The notes under the pieces were generated by a model that worked only from the letters and a program-made list of their open reading frames with translations, was not told the DNA's origin and made no database searches. Positions 44,811 through 56,917 of a DNA stretch of 64,000 nucleotides are shown here, in pieces (position 1 is the stretch's first letter; every line of letters starts with the position of its first letter). This DNA is from Cordilura impudica (Eukaryota > Arthropoda > Insecta > Diptera > Scathophagidae): NCBI GenBank assembly GCA_963682025.1, contig OY821521.1, forward strand, positions 51,142,807 through 51,206,806, given 5' to 3'. The position numbers were made by a program, and so were the translations under genes.

Positions 44811-46375
44811 AACCAGATTAAATGTAGGTCGCACAACAAGTCGATTTTCTGGCTTAACTATATATGTATACTTCTACAGCGGATATACATGGAAAATTAT
44901 GAAAATGCTTTTTTTTTAAATATACTTTTTTAAGAAAATTAAATTTTTTAATGTACCAAACATATTGTTCTACTACGCTTAGTTCTCAAGATATCAGCGA
45001 TTTTGTTTACCGCTAAAATTTTATGTTTTTTGAGCTGGCAACCCTAAAAATATTTACAGCCCAATTCATATGGAGTATCACAATATTTTGGACAAAATTT
45101 CAATCATTGTTCTCTACGAAGCTGGGTTTTAATATACGTAAACGTATGTTGGATAATTAATCATACGCATTCTTATACGTACAGCGTTACAGAATCAACA
45201 TATCCGCAGATCAGTGAGTTGTCAACTTTTAAAAATTATTAAAAACCAGTTCGGACCATGCTTTAGACGGTACAAAAAATTTAGCACCAGAGTTAACACT
45301 TTTGCTCGTTAAACTAAATTGAAAAAAAAAAATTTAAGAATCATAATTGTTTCTATGAGAGAAGCAAAAATCGGTTAAAATTTTTATAGCCGGAAGATCC
45401 CATCTAAAATATGAGGCAATGGTTGTCTTATTTATTTTAATGAGTCATTTTGAAATCTAAGAGCATGTTTATATTGCAAAAGCTATAAATACTTTCAAAA
45501 TTTTCAAGAATTTTCAGATTAAATGTATTGTTTTTGTTTTTACCAAAAACTATGACTAACAAATTCAAAATTACTCATTAAGTCGTTATCAAAGATATTT
45601 AGTTTTTTTTTTTTGCATTCAGTTCTATTTTTAGTGCGTTGTGGTTGTTTTACGATTATTTTTTGAAATTGTCTTGAATATGTTCTTATGTTTTGGATTT
45701 ACTTGGTGTAATATTTATTGAGGTCACGACATGATGACGAAAGCAAGAGGCAGGTACGAGTATATACATACATATGTATATATATATATGAATGAACAAA
45801 CGTTGACGTCATTGTTAAATTATATTTTTCAATGCAACACGAATATCCTCTACATGGAATACTTAGATAGTTTTTAATGAATTGAATTGGCTACAACTTC
45901 AAGGATGTAGCAGAAAATAAAAGAAATTGCAATTAGCTGTGAAATACAAAATTATAATTATAATTAAATATTGGTTTAAAATATTGAAAGAAAAATGTGA
46001 AGACCATGCAAGGCTAACTGCTTGGATGACTTCTTGTATCTTCTGACCCAGGCTGGCCAGATCGAAATCGGCAAAAAGCTTGATATTGTGAAGAAAAGGC
46101 TTGATTTTCTTGACAATTTAAAATTAAGTTAAATTGCGAAAAAAAATATATGTTTTTTAATTTGGTTTCAATTCAAAGGAATTTTGTAAATTTTTGAATA
46201 TTTCACAATGTTTGAGGATATATTAAGGCTATTTTCAAGTAAATCGATAAAAAAAAAAAATACAATTGCGTTAATACATAAACAATTTTTTTATTAAAAA
46301 AAACAAGTAATAAAATTACACTTAATTCAGACCTTTGATTTCTTAACTAATATTAATAACAACTTAAATAAAAAC
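44811..46375 (+). other. Intron 8: unassigned stretch
   Basis: About 1.5 kb with no recognisable coding relic. A small TATATA run lies at 45770-45790. Confidence 0.4.
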
Positions 46376-46639
46376 ATGTAAGAGTGTTAGATTTGGCTGG
46401 GCCGAATCTTTGATACCCTCCACATTTTTCATTTTCAATTTCCATTTTTTTTTTATCATTATCCATTTTTCACTTTTCAATTTTCATCTTTCGTTTTTCA
46501 TTTTTAATTTCTCATTTTCCATTTTTCATTTTCCATTTTCCATTTTTCTTTTTCATTTTTCAATTTTCATTTTTCATTTTCCATTTTCCATTTTTAATTT
46601 TTGATTTTCCATTTTTCATTATTCATTTCTACTAGAATG

Positions 46640-48720
46640 TCAAAAATATGAAATAATACCAACACATATCACAAACCTAACTTCCAAATTAAAAACATTA
46701 TTTTATACAGACTACATTCAACAGGAATAGGAAAAAACAACATTCAATTTTTCCATAAGAATTAAAAAATTGGAAATCAGACAAACGAATATTTCAATCA
46801 AATCACTACAGAACAATATAAAAGCAACACTTGAACGAATGGAAAAAATGATATCAAAAGAAAAATTCAACAAATTTGTTAAAAAACAAAAAGTTAGCTA
46901 CAAACAAACACTAAACAATAAACAAAAAATCAACAAATTCAAATTTCTCAAACTAATGGAAAAGAAAAAACAAAACCTTGGAATAACCTTTAATGAAGAT
47001 TGGTTTATAAATTTAACTGATATAGAATTCCCAGATGAAATGAAATGGTTGTTATCCCTAGGGAAAAAATTTGCAATTCCCATAGACAAAAATAATTTTT
47101 CGCCAATTCACACAATAGCTGATATTGAGCAGGGGATACAAGCAATTGAAAACGATAGAGACAAAGATATAGCAAGATCTAAATTATCAACAAATATATC
47201 AATATAAGATAAAAAATAAAGATAAAACAAACTGAGCGAGGAAAATACATATTAACAATATACAAAGATACTCAAAAATTTCTGAAAAAAACACAAGAAC
47301 AAAATTATGGTCACATCAGCAGACAAAGGAAACAAAACTGTAGTAATGTATAAACAGGAATATCAACAGAAAATGGCCAAACTATTAGAAGATAAAAATA
47401 CCTATAAACTAACTAGAACTGATCCCACAACAAAACTACAAAAAATCAACAATAACATTGTAATAGAATTATTCAAATCGAAACAAATAAACATAAAATT
47501 AAAACATCAGCTATATAGCACAGCAGCAAACATACCGAGATTGTACGGATTGCCAAAAACCCACAAAAAAGACATACCACTTAGACCCATTTCTTCATGA
47601 ATAAATGTACCATGCTATAACCTCGCAAAACATATAGGCAGCATACTTCAAAATACAATTTCGGATGATTACAATATCAAAAATTCAACGGAATTAAAAA
47701 CAAAATTAGAAAACCTTACTTTGGAGGAAGACGACACATTAATTTCTCTTGATGTAGTCTCGCTCTTCACAAATATACCCATGTATCTGGCAATAAAAAA
47801 TATAATGGAAAAATGGGAAGAACTCAAAAATCACACCAACATTACAAAATCGAAATTTCTTCAAATTCTTAATTTTTGCCTCAGAAATAACAACTATTTC
47901 AAACATATGGACAGCATTTACATCCAAACTTATGGGATGCCAATGGGAAATCCACTTTCTCCAACTGTTGCTGACATTATCCTCGACAAATTATTGGATG
48001 AAACGATTATAGAACTAAGCAACAACAATATTAAAATGACACTATTAGTGACGATATATTTGCAATTGTGAAGAAAAAGGACATAGATTCCATTCTAACA
48101 ATTTTCAACAAATACCACAACAAACTACAATTCACAATTGAAACTGAAACAAACAATAGCCTTCCATATCTTGACATGAAAATAATTCGCAAAGAAAACA
48201 AAATAATTACAGATTGGTATTCAAAACAAACTTCATCCGGAAGAATGATTAATTATTTTTCATCACAACCGAAAAACCAAAAAATAAACACAGTCACCAA
48301 TTTCATAAATAGAGTTCTAGACATGAGTAACAAACAATTTCACAATCAAAATATACAAAAAATTAGACATATACTCAAAAGGAACAACTATCCAAACAAT
48401 CTTATAAACACCTTATTACAGAAAAAACAATGCACCATAGAAAAATTAAATACTAAAACCATAGACAGCAATGAATCTTTAAAATATTGCAGTATACGAT
48501 ATATTCCAGGCCTAACAAACAAACACAATTTACAACAAATAATAAACAACAACAATATAATCCCAGCGTACAAACCAAATCAAACACTTAACAAACACAA
48601 AATCAACAATAAACAAATTTCAGCAAAACAACGTAGAATGCCCCTTGAAGATGTTGACAAAAACTCAACGAAACGTCGGGAAATAATGAAATAAAGAATT
48701 TTTATTTTACATTTAATAAA
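46640..48720 (+). pseudogene. Penelope-like retroelement, RT region, no GIY-YIG end
   Basis: The + strand carries an N-terminal region (46770-47207), then T-S-A-D-K-G-N-K-T-V-V and R-L-Y-G-L-P-K-T-H-K, L-I-S-L-D-V-V-S-L-F-T-N-I-P (motif A) and Y-G-M-P-M-G-N-P-L-S-P (motif B). Next come D-D-I-F-A-I-V-K-K-K (the DD box, just after a frame break near 48055), L-P-Y-L-D-M-K-I-I-R and Y-S-K-Q-T-S-S-G-R. These are hallmarks of Penelope-like RTs. After Y-I-P-G-L the expected GIY-YIG endonuclease is missing; the frame ends with a short basic tail (R-R-E-I-M-K) at 48694. There is a stop at about 47599 and several frame changes. Confidence 0.88.
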
Positions 48721-48744
48721 ATTGACCAAAAAAGCCCTACACTC

Positions 48745-49515
48745 TATAATACATTTTCCATTTTTCATTTTTCATTTTTAAATTTTCATTTTTCATTTTC
48801 CATTTTCCATATTCCACTTTCCATTTTTCATTATTAATTTTCCATTTGCCATTTTTAATTTTAAATTTGTCATTTTCCATTTTTATTTTTTCATATTCCA
48901 TTTTCCATTTTCCATTTTTCATTTTCCATTTTTCACTTTCCATTTTCCATTTTTCATTTTCCATTTTCCATATGTCATTTTTCATTTTCCATTTTTCAAT
49001 TTTAATTTTTCATTTTTAATTTTCCATTTTTAATTTTTTGTTTTCCGTTTTCCAGTTTTCATTTTCCATTTTTCTTTTTCCATTTTCCATTTTTCATTTT
49101 ACATTTTTCATTTTCCATTTTGCATTTTTAAATTTTCATTTTTCATGTTCCATTTCCCATTTCTCATTTTCCATTTTTAATTTTTAATTTTTAATTTTTC
49201 ATTTTCCATTTTTAATTTTTCATTTTCCATTTTCAATTTCCACTTTTAATTTTCCGTTTTTCATTTTCATTTTTCGTTTTTCATTTTTCATTTTACATTT
49301 TACATTTTTCATTTTTCATTTTTCATTTTCCATTTTCGATTTTCAATTTTTCATTTTCCATTTTTCATTTTCCATTTTTCATTTTTAATTTTCAATTTTT
49401 CATTTTTATTTTTTCTTTTTCATTTTTCAATTTTCATTTTTCATTTTTCATTTTCCATTTTCCATTTTACATTTTTCATTTTCTATTTTTCATTTTTTAC
49501 ATTTTTTATCTTTAT
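48745..49515. repeat. Array of ATTTTTCATTTTCC units (right of the Penelope-like element)
   Basis: The units are degenerate 10-14 bp words, TTTTTCATTTTCCAT with TTTAATTTT variants. The same array type is at 46425-46640 and, inverted, at 8606-8727 and 9499-9840. Both strands show spurious low-complexity frames. Confidence 0.85.
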
Positions 49516-50000
49516 TGATTTTTAATTTTTAATATTTAATTTTAATGATAAAAAAATATGTGGTAAAACTTGCTTAGGCAAATGTGACACGTGCAGTATT
49601 AATATACACACAACTGTAATGACTATTACAACGTATACAACATATCTTAAGAACAACAACAAACACACTGAAAAATTTTATTTATTCAAGAGTTTTTTCA
49701 AAGTTTCATTCATTGCTCGTGAACCCATTGACCGATTTTGACGATTTTAAATAACAACTCCTTTGGGATGTTAATAAACGATTTTATACAAAAACGAACG
49801 GTCTAGCTTAGGTATTGACGGCGTGATCATGATTTCCACAGACAGACGGACAGACGGTCATCGGTAAATCAACTTCTCTTGTTATAAGGATCAAGAAAAT
49901 ATATTTTTTTGGGGTCTCAGGAATTTATTTCGATGCGTTACAAATGGAATGACAAACCTATATATACCCTCTGCCACTGAGGTGTGGAGGGTATAATGAA

Positions 50001-50529
50001 CATTTATTATTCAGTCTGTTTATTGTCTCACCTTTAAATTGAAGCACAGTTCATTTTTAAACCTATTCTTTTGCCACATACGTTGGGTGTTCTTAGTAAC
50101 AGATTTAATCAAACTCTCAGCATCTGGTGTAAATTTCCGAAATTTTCATCAAAATTTTGTCTGATCATAAATTCTGCATTTATGAGATCAAACGGCATTC
50201 TATTTCAGTGTTTGGTATACATATTATTTTAAATGCAAAAAATTTTTTTTTCGCAATAAGCATTGGTTATTAGAATTGAAAATACAAATGGAATTAATCT
50301 ATACAGATTTTCTACATTGTTTCTATCACATTTTTTTAAAGAAATGTACCTATATATTGTCAATGGTTATGTCTTTTGGTAATTCTTGAAAACTTCCCGA
50401 AGGCAGAAGTGATCTGCATACAACATTATCAATATCAATTGAATTTAGTATTTTTAAAATATCTGTATTTAAAACAGCAATTTTTTTAAAAACTGGCTTT
50501 TTCTCCAAAAGCATTTAGAAAAGGGTCTT
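50001..50529 (+). other. Intron 8: unassigned stretch
   Basis: Nothing recognised. Confidence 0.4.
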
Positions 50530-51705
50530 AAGGACAACTAATTGGATATAGAAAATTAATATTAACCAAATTTGAGTGGCATTATTATTAATTAATTTTT
50601 GCCTGCAGATATGAAGAAGTTCATAGCGGATGCTATATTTATATCGGGACTAGTTCGAAATATGGATCGATACTGAATATATTTCGTAAAAACACTTATT
50701 TTTGAAAAAACATTTACAAACCAAATTTTAGAAATATCTGTGGAATATTTTTGTTTTTTAAACTCTTTCTTTTAACTCATACTCTCTATCTGTATGTCGT
50801 GGGGCAACCCCATTCCCCCTTATTCAATTGATCTGAAACTTGGCCCATAGTCTTGTTGTGACTACAGATTAATTTTAGTCACGCCCAATCACGCATAAAC
50901 ACGCACAGTCACGGAGTGATTTAAAACCCATTTCCCTTTATCCGATCGATCTGAAACTTGATCGATAGATTTGCTGTGAAAAAAGATTAACTTTGACATA
51001 GTCCCGCACAGTCACAGAGAGATTAAATAAAACCTCAATTCTCCTCATCCGATCGATATGAAACTTTGTCCATAGACTTGTTATGGCCAAAGATTAATTT
51101 TCAGATAGTCACGCATTATCACGCACAGTCACGGAGAGATTCAAAACTCATATGCATAAGGAAAGAAAGAGTTTTAATAAAAACTTTGTTTTTATGGGTT
51201 AGATTAGTTGACAGGCTTAAGAGAAGATCGGGAGCAGCTTTATAAGGCGGCTGTGACTAGAGATGATCCTACACTGCTTATTTTTAGACTACTGATTAAT
51301 GGGCGTAATAAACACACACAAACCAAATTTTAAACAGATCTATATTATAATTTGGATCTTATGGCAATTGAAGTTGATCTCATAGGGATCATTTGTATGA
51401 GGCTAAGGTCTGAACATGCACGGATTTGCACCAATTTCAGTAGAATTCGTCCTATGGCCGATGACAGCTTATATACCAAATTTCATCAAAATATATTTAT
51501 GGTTGCGACCTACAGTTTGATTGCAAACTTTTTACATCGACACACAGACGGACAGACGGACGGATAATGCTAAATCGACTCAAAAAATGATTCTGGGTCG
51601 AGATGAGCGTAACAAAAGAAGGGTCCAGACCAAATATTTTTTGTAGTTATAAACATCAGCACTAACTAAATATTACCTGCCCACATAGCTGCATAGGGTA
51701 TAAAA
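50530..51705 (-). mobile_element. Fam-A copy split by Fam-C
   Basis: Arms at 50530-50759 (GGACAACTAATTGGATATAG to TATTTTTGTTTTTTA) and 51206-51705 (GAAGATCGGGAGCAGC to CACATAGCTGCATAGGGTATA) are consecutive parts of one diverged Fam-A copy. Confidence 0.75.
50760..51205 (+). mobile_element. Fam-C copy 3 (three internal units)
   Basis: The inverted ends are AAACTCTTTCTTT and GAAAGAAAGAGTTTTAATAAA. Inside are three direct units of about 105-115 bp with CRCAGTCACGGAGWGATT and ATCCGATCGATMTGAAACTT. It lies inside a Fam-A copy, so its limits are well defined. Confidence 0.8.
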
Positions 51706-52250
51706 ATCAATATTCACAATAAATACTTGAAAATATATAATTATATATATTACAAATGTAAGTATATATATGTAAGGTTCTTGGATTAAATCAATGTAAA
51801 GGGTTGAAGTATAAAGAAAAAATCTAATGGAAAGACCCAAGCTTGAACTGGTTTCTAGAAATTAGCATTAAACATTATTTAATTAATGCATAGCAAAAAA
51901 ATATGAGAAAGCAGGAGCACAGCAAATATTGCGCTGAACGAACATTTAACATAAATCAAACAATTTTTTTCGTTATGTAAATAATAATATAATTGTTTAT
52001 TATTAATAATATACGGAGCCATGACCGCAAAAATAATTATCGATTAAAGTCGATAATTTACAATATTTTGCATTTTTTATAATTATTTATAATTACAGGT
52101 GCAATGCAAAGAAACGCTAGGAATTTTATCACTTTCAATAGCGATCGTCCTATGGCCGATAAAAGCTAATAAACCAAATATCATCAAAATTTCGGAATTT
52201 AGATTTTTTTCATTTAGTATGCAGAGTTTTGCTTTACTAGAAAAGTCATT
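51706..52250 (+). other. Intron 8: mostly unassigned, with a short Fam-A scrap
   Basis: 52130-52195 (TTTCAATAGCGATCGTCCTATGGCCGATAAAAGC) is Fam-A. Nothing else is recognised. Confidence 0.5.
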
Positions 52251-52253
52251 TGT

Positions 52254-52680
52254 ATACCTTCCACACCTCAGTGGCAGTGGGTATATATAGGTTTGTCATT
52301 CCGTTTGTAACGCGTCGAAATAAATTCCGGAGACCCCAAATCAATATAACAAGGGAAGTTGATTTAGTGATGACGGTCTGTCCGTCTGTCTGTGGAAATC
52401 ACGATCACGCCGTCAATATCTAAGCTGGACCGTTCGTTTTTGTACATATAAAATCGTCAAAATCGGTTAAAGGGGTCGAGAGATATGAATGAAACTTTGA
52501 AAAAACTCTTGAAAAAATAAAATGTTTCATTGTGTTTGTTGTTTTTCTTAAGATATGTTGTCATTGCAGTTGTGTGTAAATTAATACTGCACATGTCACA
52601 CTGGCCTAGGCAAGTATTACCACATATTTTTTTTATGGTTAAAATTAAAAATTCAATATTAAAAATTAATAATTAGTTAT
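52254..52680 (+). mobile_element. Fam-B copy (5' end, body and start of array)
   Basis: TATACCTTCCACACCTCAGTGG, GTTTGTCATTCCGTTTGTAA, GTCTGTCCGTCTGTCTGTGG, and TTTTTCTTAAGATATGTTG, then AAATTAAAAATTCAATATT. The array probably continues at 53418 after intervening insertions. Confidence 0.8.
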
Positions 52681-53107
52681 TTATTGTTCGGTTTAAGATC
52701 ATGTATATATTTTCTAATGCAAGAAAGATATTAATTTTTGTAATGTAAGAGAAATATTAGAAAAAATTTAAGAGTAGCTACTTTCGAACAAGGCGACTTG
52801 TTCATCTTCAGCATCCTTCTGCCAATTACTACAACCCATGCTTAATCAACTATTTAACTCCAAATTTGAAAGAAAAGAACATGAGAACTGTTTTTTCTTT
52901 TTATATACGAGAGTTTGTACGAACAAGCTGAGTTTTTCCAATTTTTAGCTTTCTCTACCTTAACATAGCCAGATCAATTACACGTCTTGTAATGGGAAGA
53001 GCTCTTTGTTTTTGCCATTGTCGTCTAGATGGAACTGTAACGGCATGTGAAATCTTAACAAATTACACAAATGCATTGTACCTTATGTGTTGTATGTTAA
53101 TAAAAAA
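52681..53107 (+). other. Intron 8: unassigned stretch between Fam-B and Hel-D
   Basis: No coding relic or terminus recognised. It may be an insertion in the Fam-B array. Confidence 0.4.
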
Positions 53108-53417
53108 CTAGCAGATTCCAGCACTCGAAATACGAGTGCAAATTCTAGGAAATTTATTTTTTCATTTAATAAAGACCCTAAAAGTATGCTTCACAATTTA
53201 ACTCATTTTAAATGAAGAAAACACATTAACCCATATATTAGTATCAATTTTAAACGATCATAACTCCAAAAAAATTTTCCAGACGATGAAAATCTGTAAA
53301 TCTGGGTAACAGCTAAAAAGAAATACCTTTCAAATGATAAATTTTTTGTCAAAATCGGGATAAAACTGTGAAACTTACATCGGTAACAAAAAATCGTCTA
53401 GCCATTAATATTATTGA
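53108..53417 (-). mobile_element. Hel-D copy 8: non-autonomous Helitron
   Basis: Inverted copy from A/CTAGCAGATTCCAGCACTCGAAATACGAG to CGTCTAGCCATTAATATTATTGA, adjoining the heptamer array. Confidence 0.88.
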
Positions 53418-54292
53418 TTAAAAATTAAAAATTAAAAATTAAAAATTAAAAATTAAAAATTAAAAATTATAAATTAAAAATTAAAAATTAAAAATTAAAA
53501 ATTAAAAATTAAAAATTAAAAATTAAAAATTAAAAATTAAAAATTAAAAATTAAAAATTAAAAATTAAAAATTAAAAACTAAAAATTAAAAATTCAAAAT
53601 TAAAAATTAAAAATTAAAAATTAAAAATTAAAAATTAAAAATTAAAAATTAAAAATTAAAAATTAAAAATTAAAAATTAAAAATTACAAATTAAAAATTA
53701 AAAATTAAAAATTAAAAATTAAAAATTAAAAATTAAAAATTAAAAATTAAAAATTCAAAATTAAAAATTAAAAATTAAACATTAAAAATTAAAAATTAAA
53801 AATTAAAAATTAAAAATTAAAAATTAAAAATTAAAAATTAAAAATTAAAAATTAAAAATTAAAAATTAAAAATTAAAAATTAAAAATTAAAAATTAAAAA
53901 TTAAAAATTAAAAATTAAAAATTAAAAATTAAAAATTAAAAATTAAAAATTAAAAATTAAAAATTAAAAATTAAAAATTAAAAATTAAAAATTAAAAATT
54001 AAAAATTAAAAATTGAAAATTAAAAATTAAAAATTAAAAATTAAAAATTAAAAATTAAAAATTAAAAATTAAAAATTAAAAATTAAAAATTAAAAATTAA
54101 AAATTAAAAATTAAAAATTAAAAATTAAAAATTAAAAATTAAAAATTAAAAATTAAAAATTAAAAATTAAAAATTAAAAATTAAAAATTAAAAATTAAAA
54201 ATTAAAAATTAAAAATTAAATATTAAAAATTAAAAATTAAAAATTAAATATTAAAAATTAAATATTAAAAATTAAAAATTAAAAATTAATAC
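53418..54292. repeat. Heptamer satellite (TTAAAAA)n, about 125 copies
   Basis: About 875 bp of nearly pure TTAAAAA with scattered single-base variants (TTCAAAA, TTACAAA, TTGAAAA, TTAAATA, TTAAACA). Variants cluster toward the right end, as expected at an array edge. Confidence 0.95.
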
Positions 54293-55200
54293 CTATTAAA
54301 AATTGGTATTGGTACAATTTTATGAATTTTCAAAACATCTTCTTAAACAAATTCGATAATATTTGATTTTTTTACATAGCATCTTGTTTCCTATCATAAC
54401 TAGAACTCTTATTTGTAGATATTCCGTCTAAAATATCTTCTACACCGTTGTTGTTAATACGAGTATTTGCAAGATTAAATTTTTTTCTCAGGTGTGTTAA
54501 CGTTCAAAATTATTAATATTATCACTTGAATAACAGGGTATGTTGCTGCATAGATTTTAGATTTTAACCAAAAAAGAACTGATTAAAGACCATTATTTTA
54601 TCATTATCGGTTGTTATGAGGATACCATGTGAGAAAATTTTTTGTGTAGTTTGACAATTACTTCCTCGCTCATTGTTAGAAAATCTCCATGTTTTCTTAG
54701 CATCACCACTAACTTAATTAAATATCGAGCCTTATAATTGGTCATTAAGTTTCGATTACTCAACTTAATTATTTTACTAATCCTTTTCAGATTTCAAAAA
54801 AAATTTATTCAATAAAAATTTTTAATTTTACAAAAAAATTAATGGATAATGAGTCCTCTATCTATCATCAAGCGAATCAAAAACTAAACAAAACTCAAGG
54901 TCAAACATTTCCTTTTACGCATTTCAAATTTAACTAGAATCTGTAAATTCTTATAAAGTAAACATTTCTCTTTGTTTTCATATATTCGTTCCAAATATTA
55001 TTTGGAAATGTTCAAGATAAACGTTTTACTGATACGAGGCATGTCTTATAACATTTCACTACATCTCATATTTATCATTGTTGTTGTTTGATTAAAATGT
55101 TTTGAAAAAAAATAATGGATGCTGATGACTTTATCAGTTTCAAAAAAAAAAATTAAATTAATGATAACACAGGATTACGATTACAAATGTAAATATACAT
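54293..55200 (+). other. Intron 8: unassigned stretch
   Basis: About 0.9 kb of AT-rich sequence with no recognisable feature. Confidence 0.4.
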
Positions 55201-56200
55201 ATACTATATATACAGTGATGGAAAAAATATTTAAAGCAAGCAAGGTTTCACCATTTTTTCTATAAAAAAAAACATATTTTTAAAAACTTTTATAAAACAA
55301 CTCGTATGCAGTTATTTAATATATTAAAATATTTACAAAATCCTAACTCAAAGGAAAAATTTTATCATCACTAATAATATGTATATCAATAAAATATTAT
55401 GGGGTTTTGTATGGTTGTATGTACATATGAATTTTAAATTAAAACTCAAAAAAGAACATAAGGAATGAGATCGAAAAAATCTTAACACACGATTTATCTT
55501 TGAAAATTAATTTTATTAAAATGAGTGATGAAAAGTTGGCGAAAGAATCAAAGGTCTGCCGTCAAACTGTGTCCAATGTTATTAGAAAGTAATAGGAGAA
55601 TTTGACCATTGATAGGAAATCTGGTTGGAGCTGAAAGGTCCACATGATGTTTCTATGGCTATAGAAATAGAGCTCTCCGGTACACATCCGGTAGAAAAGC
55701 AGTCCAGTTAGTTCAGTGCTCAGACTATTTAGTGCCATAGTTAAAGCCGGTTTGTAAACATGAAAAATCCAAAAAGCTCCAGACAGTAATGCTGCAAAAT
55801 ATTTAGAGGCCAAAAACAGAGCACGGAAATTGAAATCATGTCTCATAATAAATATTCATGGATAATGGGCGACGATACGAATGCTGATTTTTCGCAGCTT
55901 CCGGGTCAAAATTTTTATGCTGCCAAACCCAAGGAAACGTCGAAGATAAGTTTAGGACCCGAAATCAGAAGAAGTTTTCAAAAAAGTTTCCGGTATGTCA
56001 AGCAATATGCAGTTGCGGCAATATGCCTGTGGAGAGATATAGGGCTCTTGTGAAAAGGGAGTGGAAGAGCACAAAAAATGTGTCCTTAAATGTGAAAGAT
56101 TTAAAACGGAGAAGGGCCACATGTGACAGAAACCGGTATAAAATCCTTAATGGAAGTGTTTCTGGAAAAGGTCCATAGGTTCAGAAGTAGTGATTAGAAT
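55201..56200 (+). pseudogene. Tc1/mariner-superfamily transposase relic, MDDETY-like, copy 2
   Basis: The + strand shows S-K-V-C-R-Q-T-V-S-N-V-I-R-K (helix-turn-helix), D-A-D-F-S-Q-L-P-G-Q-N-F-Y-A-A, V-A-A-I-C-L-W-R-D, and V-K-D-L-K-R-R-R-A-T-C-D with a C-terminal K-I-L. These follow the order of the copy at 43235-43653 and of related insect transposases. An internal deletion removes the segment between the ICLW-like strand and the final WALVK-like motif. The left end may be near GATGGAAAAAATATTTAAAG at 55217. Confidence 0.6.
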
Positions 56201-56279
56201 TACAAAATGTAGCTTTTTTGTAAGCTCTAATACAATTTCAATAAAACTCTAGCTCCAATGGTTTCTTTATTATTATATA

Positions 56280-56584
56280 TTAGCAGATTACAGCGCTCGA
56301 AATTCGAGTGCAATTTCTAGGCAGCTTTATTTTTCAACTTAGCCAATTCATAAACCAACACTTTTTTGGTTTATTATTAACAAACACATTAACCAATTTA
56401 ACAATTAGCAGCAACTTTAAATTACAATTTACTCAAAATAAAGGGAAAAAATTAAAAATCTGTAAATTTACAAAACGGCTAGGAAGAAATTCCTTTCAAA
56501 TAATATACGTTTGGTCAAAATCGAGATAAAACGGTAGAACAAAACATCCGTCACAAGAAATCGCCTAGCCTATTAATATTATAG
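56280..56584 (-). mobile_element. Hel-D copy 9: non-autonomous Helitron
   Basis: Inverted copy from TTAGCAGATTACAGCGCTCGAAATTCGAG to CGCCTAGCCTATTAATATTATAG. The 3' end reads CTAA, still a CTRR. Confidence 0.88.
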
Positions 56585-56917
56585 TTTATGTGTGTTAAGA
56601 TTTATTCTACCTCACTCCTCATATTTGTAATAAAATTGACCAATTAAAATTATATAGTGAAAATTTAATTACAGTCGCATTGAAAATTTAAAGGGGAAAG
56701 GGGTACCCTTCTCTAATTTTTTCTTCTGTACAGAGTAAACACTATATTTATTATAAATTATATATTGGTTGAAAGGTATTGAAATTGAAAAAATAATACA
56801 TATTGAAACTATAATACGAAAATATATTTTTAATAAAAAAAAATGTATAAAAAAATTTTGCCATTGGGCGAGTGAGTATTCACGACTGGTATGTTATCTC
56901 TAAAAATATAAACTAAC

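Larger units (their letters stand above)
46376..50000 (-). mobile_element. Fam-B copy with giant array, invaded by a Penelope-like element
   Basis: The hairpin end (TGTAAGAGTGTTAGATTT, GGCTGGGCCGAATC, GATACCCTCCAC) is at 46376-46424. The body and 5' end are at 49530-50000 in inverted order, finishing GAGGTGTGGAGGGTATAAT. Between them the internal array of TTTTTCATTTTCCA units (46425-46640 and 48745-49515) encloses the Penelope-like element. Read as one element, it spans 3.6 kb. Confidence 0.75.

Noticed and set aside
46410..48985. Low-complexity proteins (Phe/His/Ile-rich, Lys/Trp/Met-rich)
   Set aside because: They are translations of the TTTTTCATTTTCC array.
53418..54292. Telomere-like array
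   Set aside because: TTAAAAA is not a known telomere repeat, fly telomeres do not use short telomerase repeats, and the array sits mid-intron beside Fam-B and Helitron sequence.
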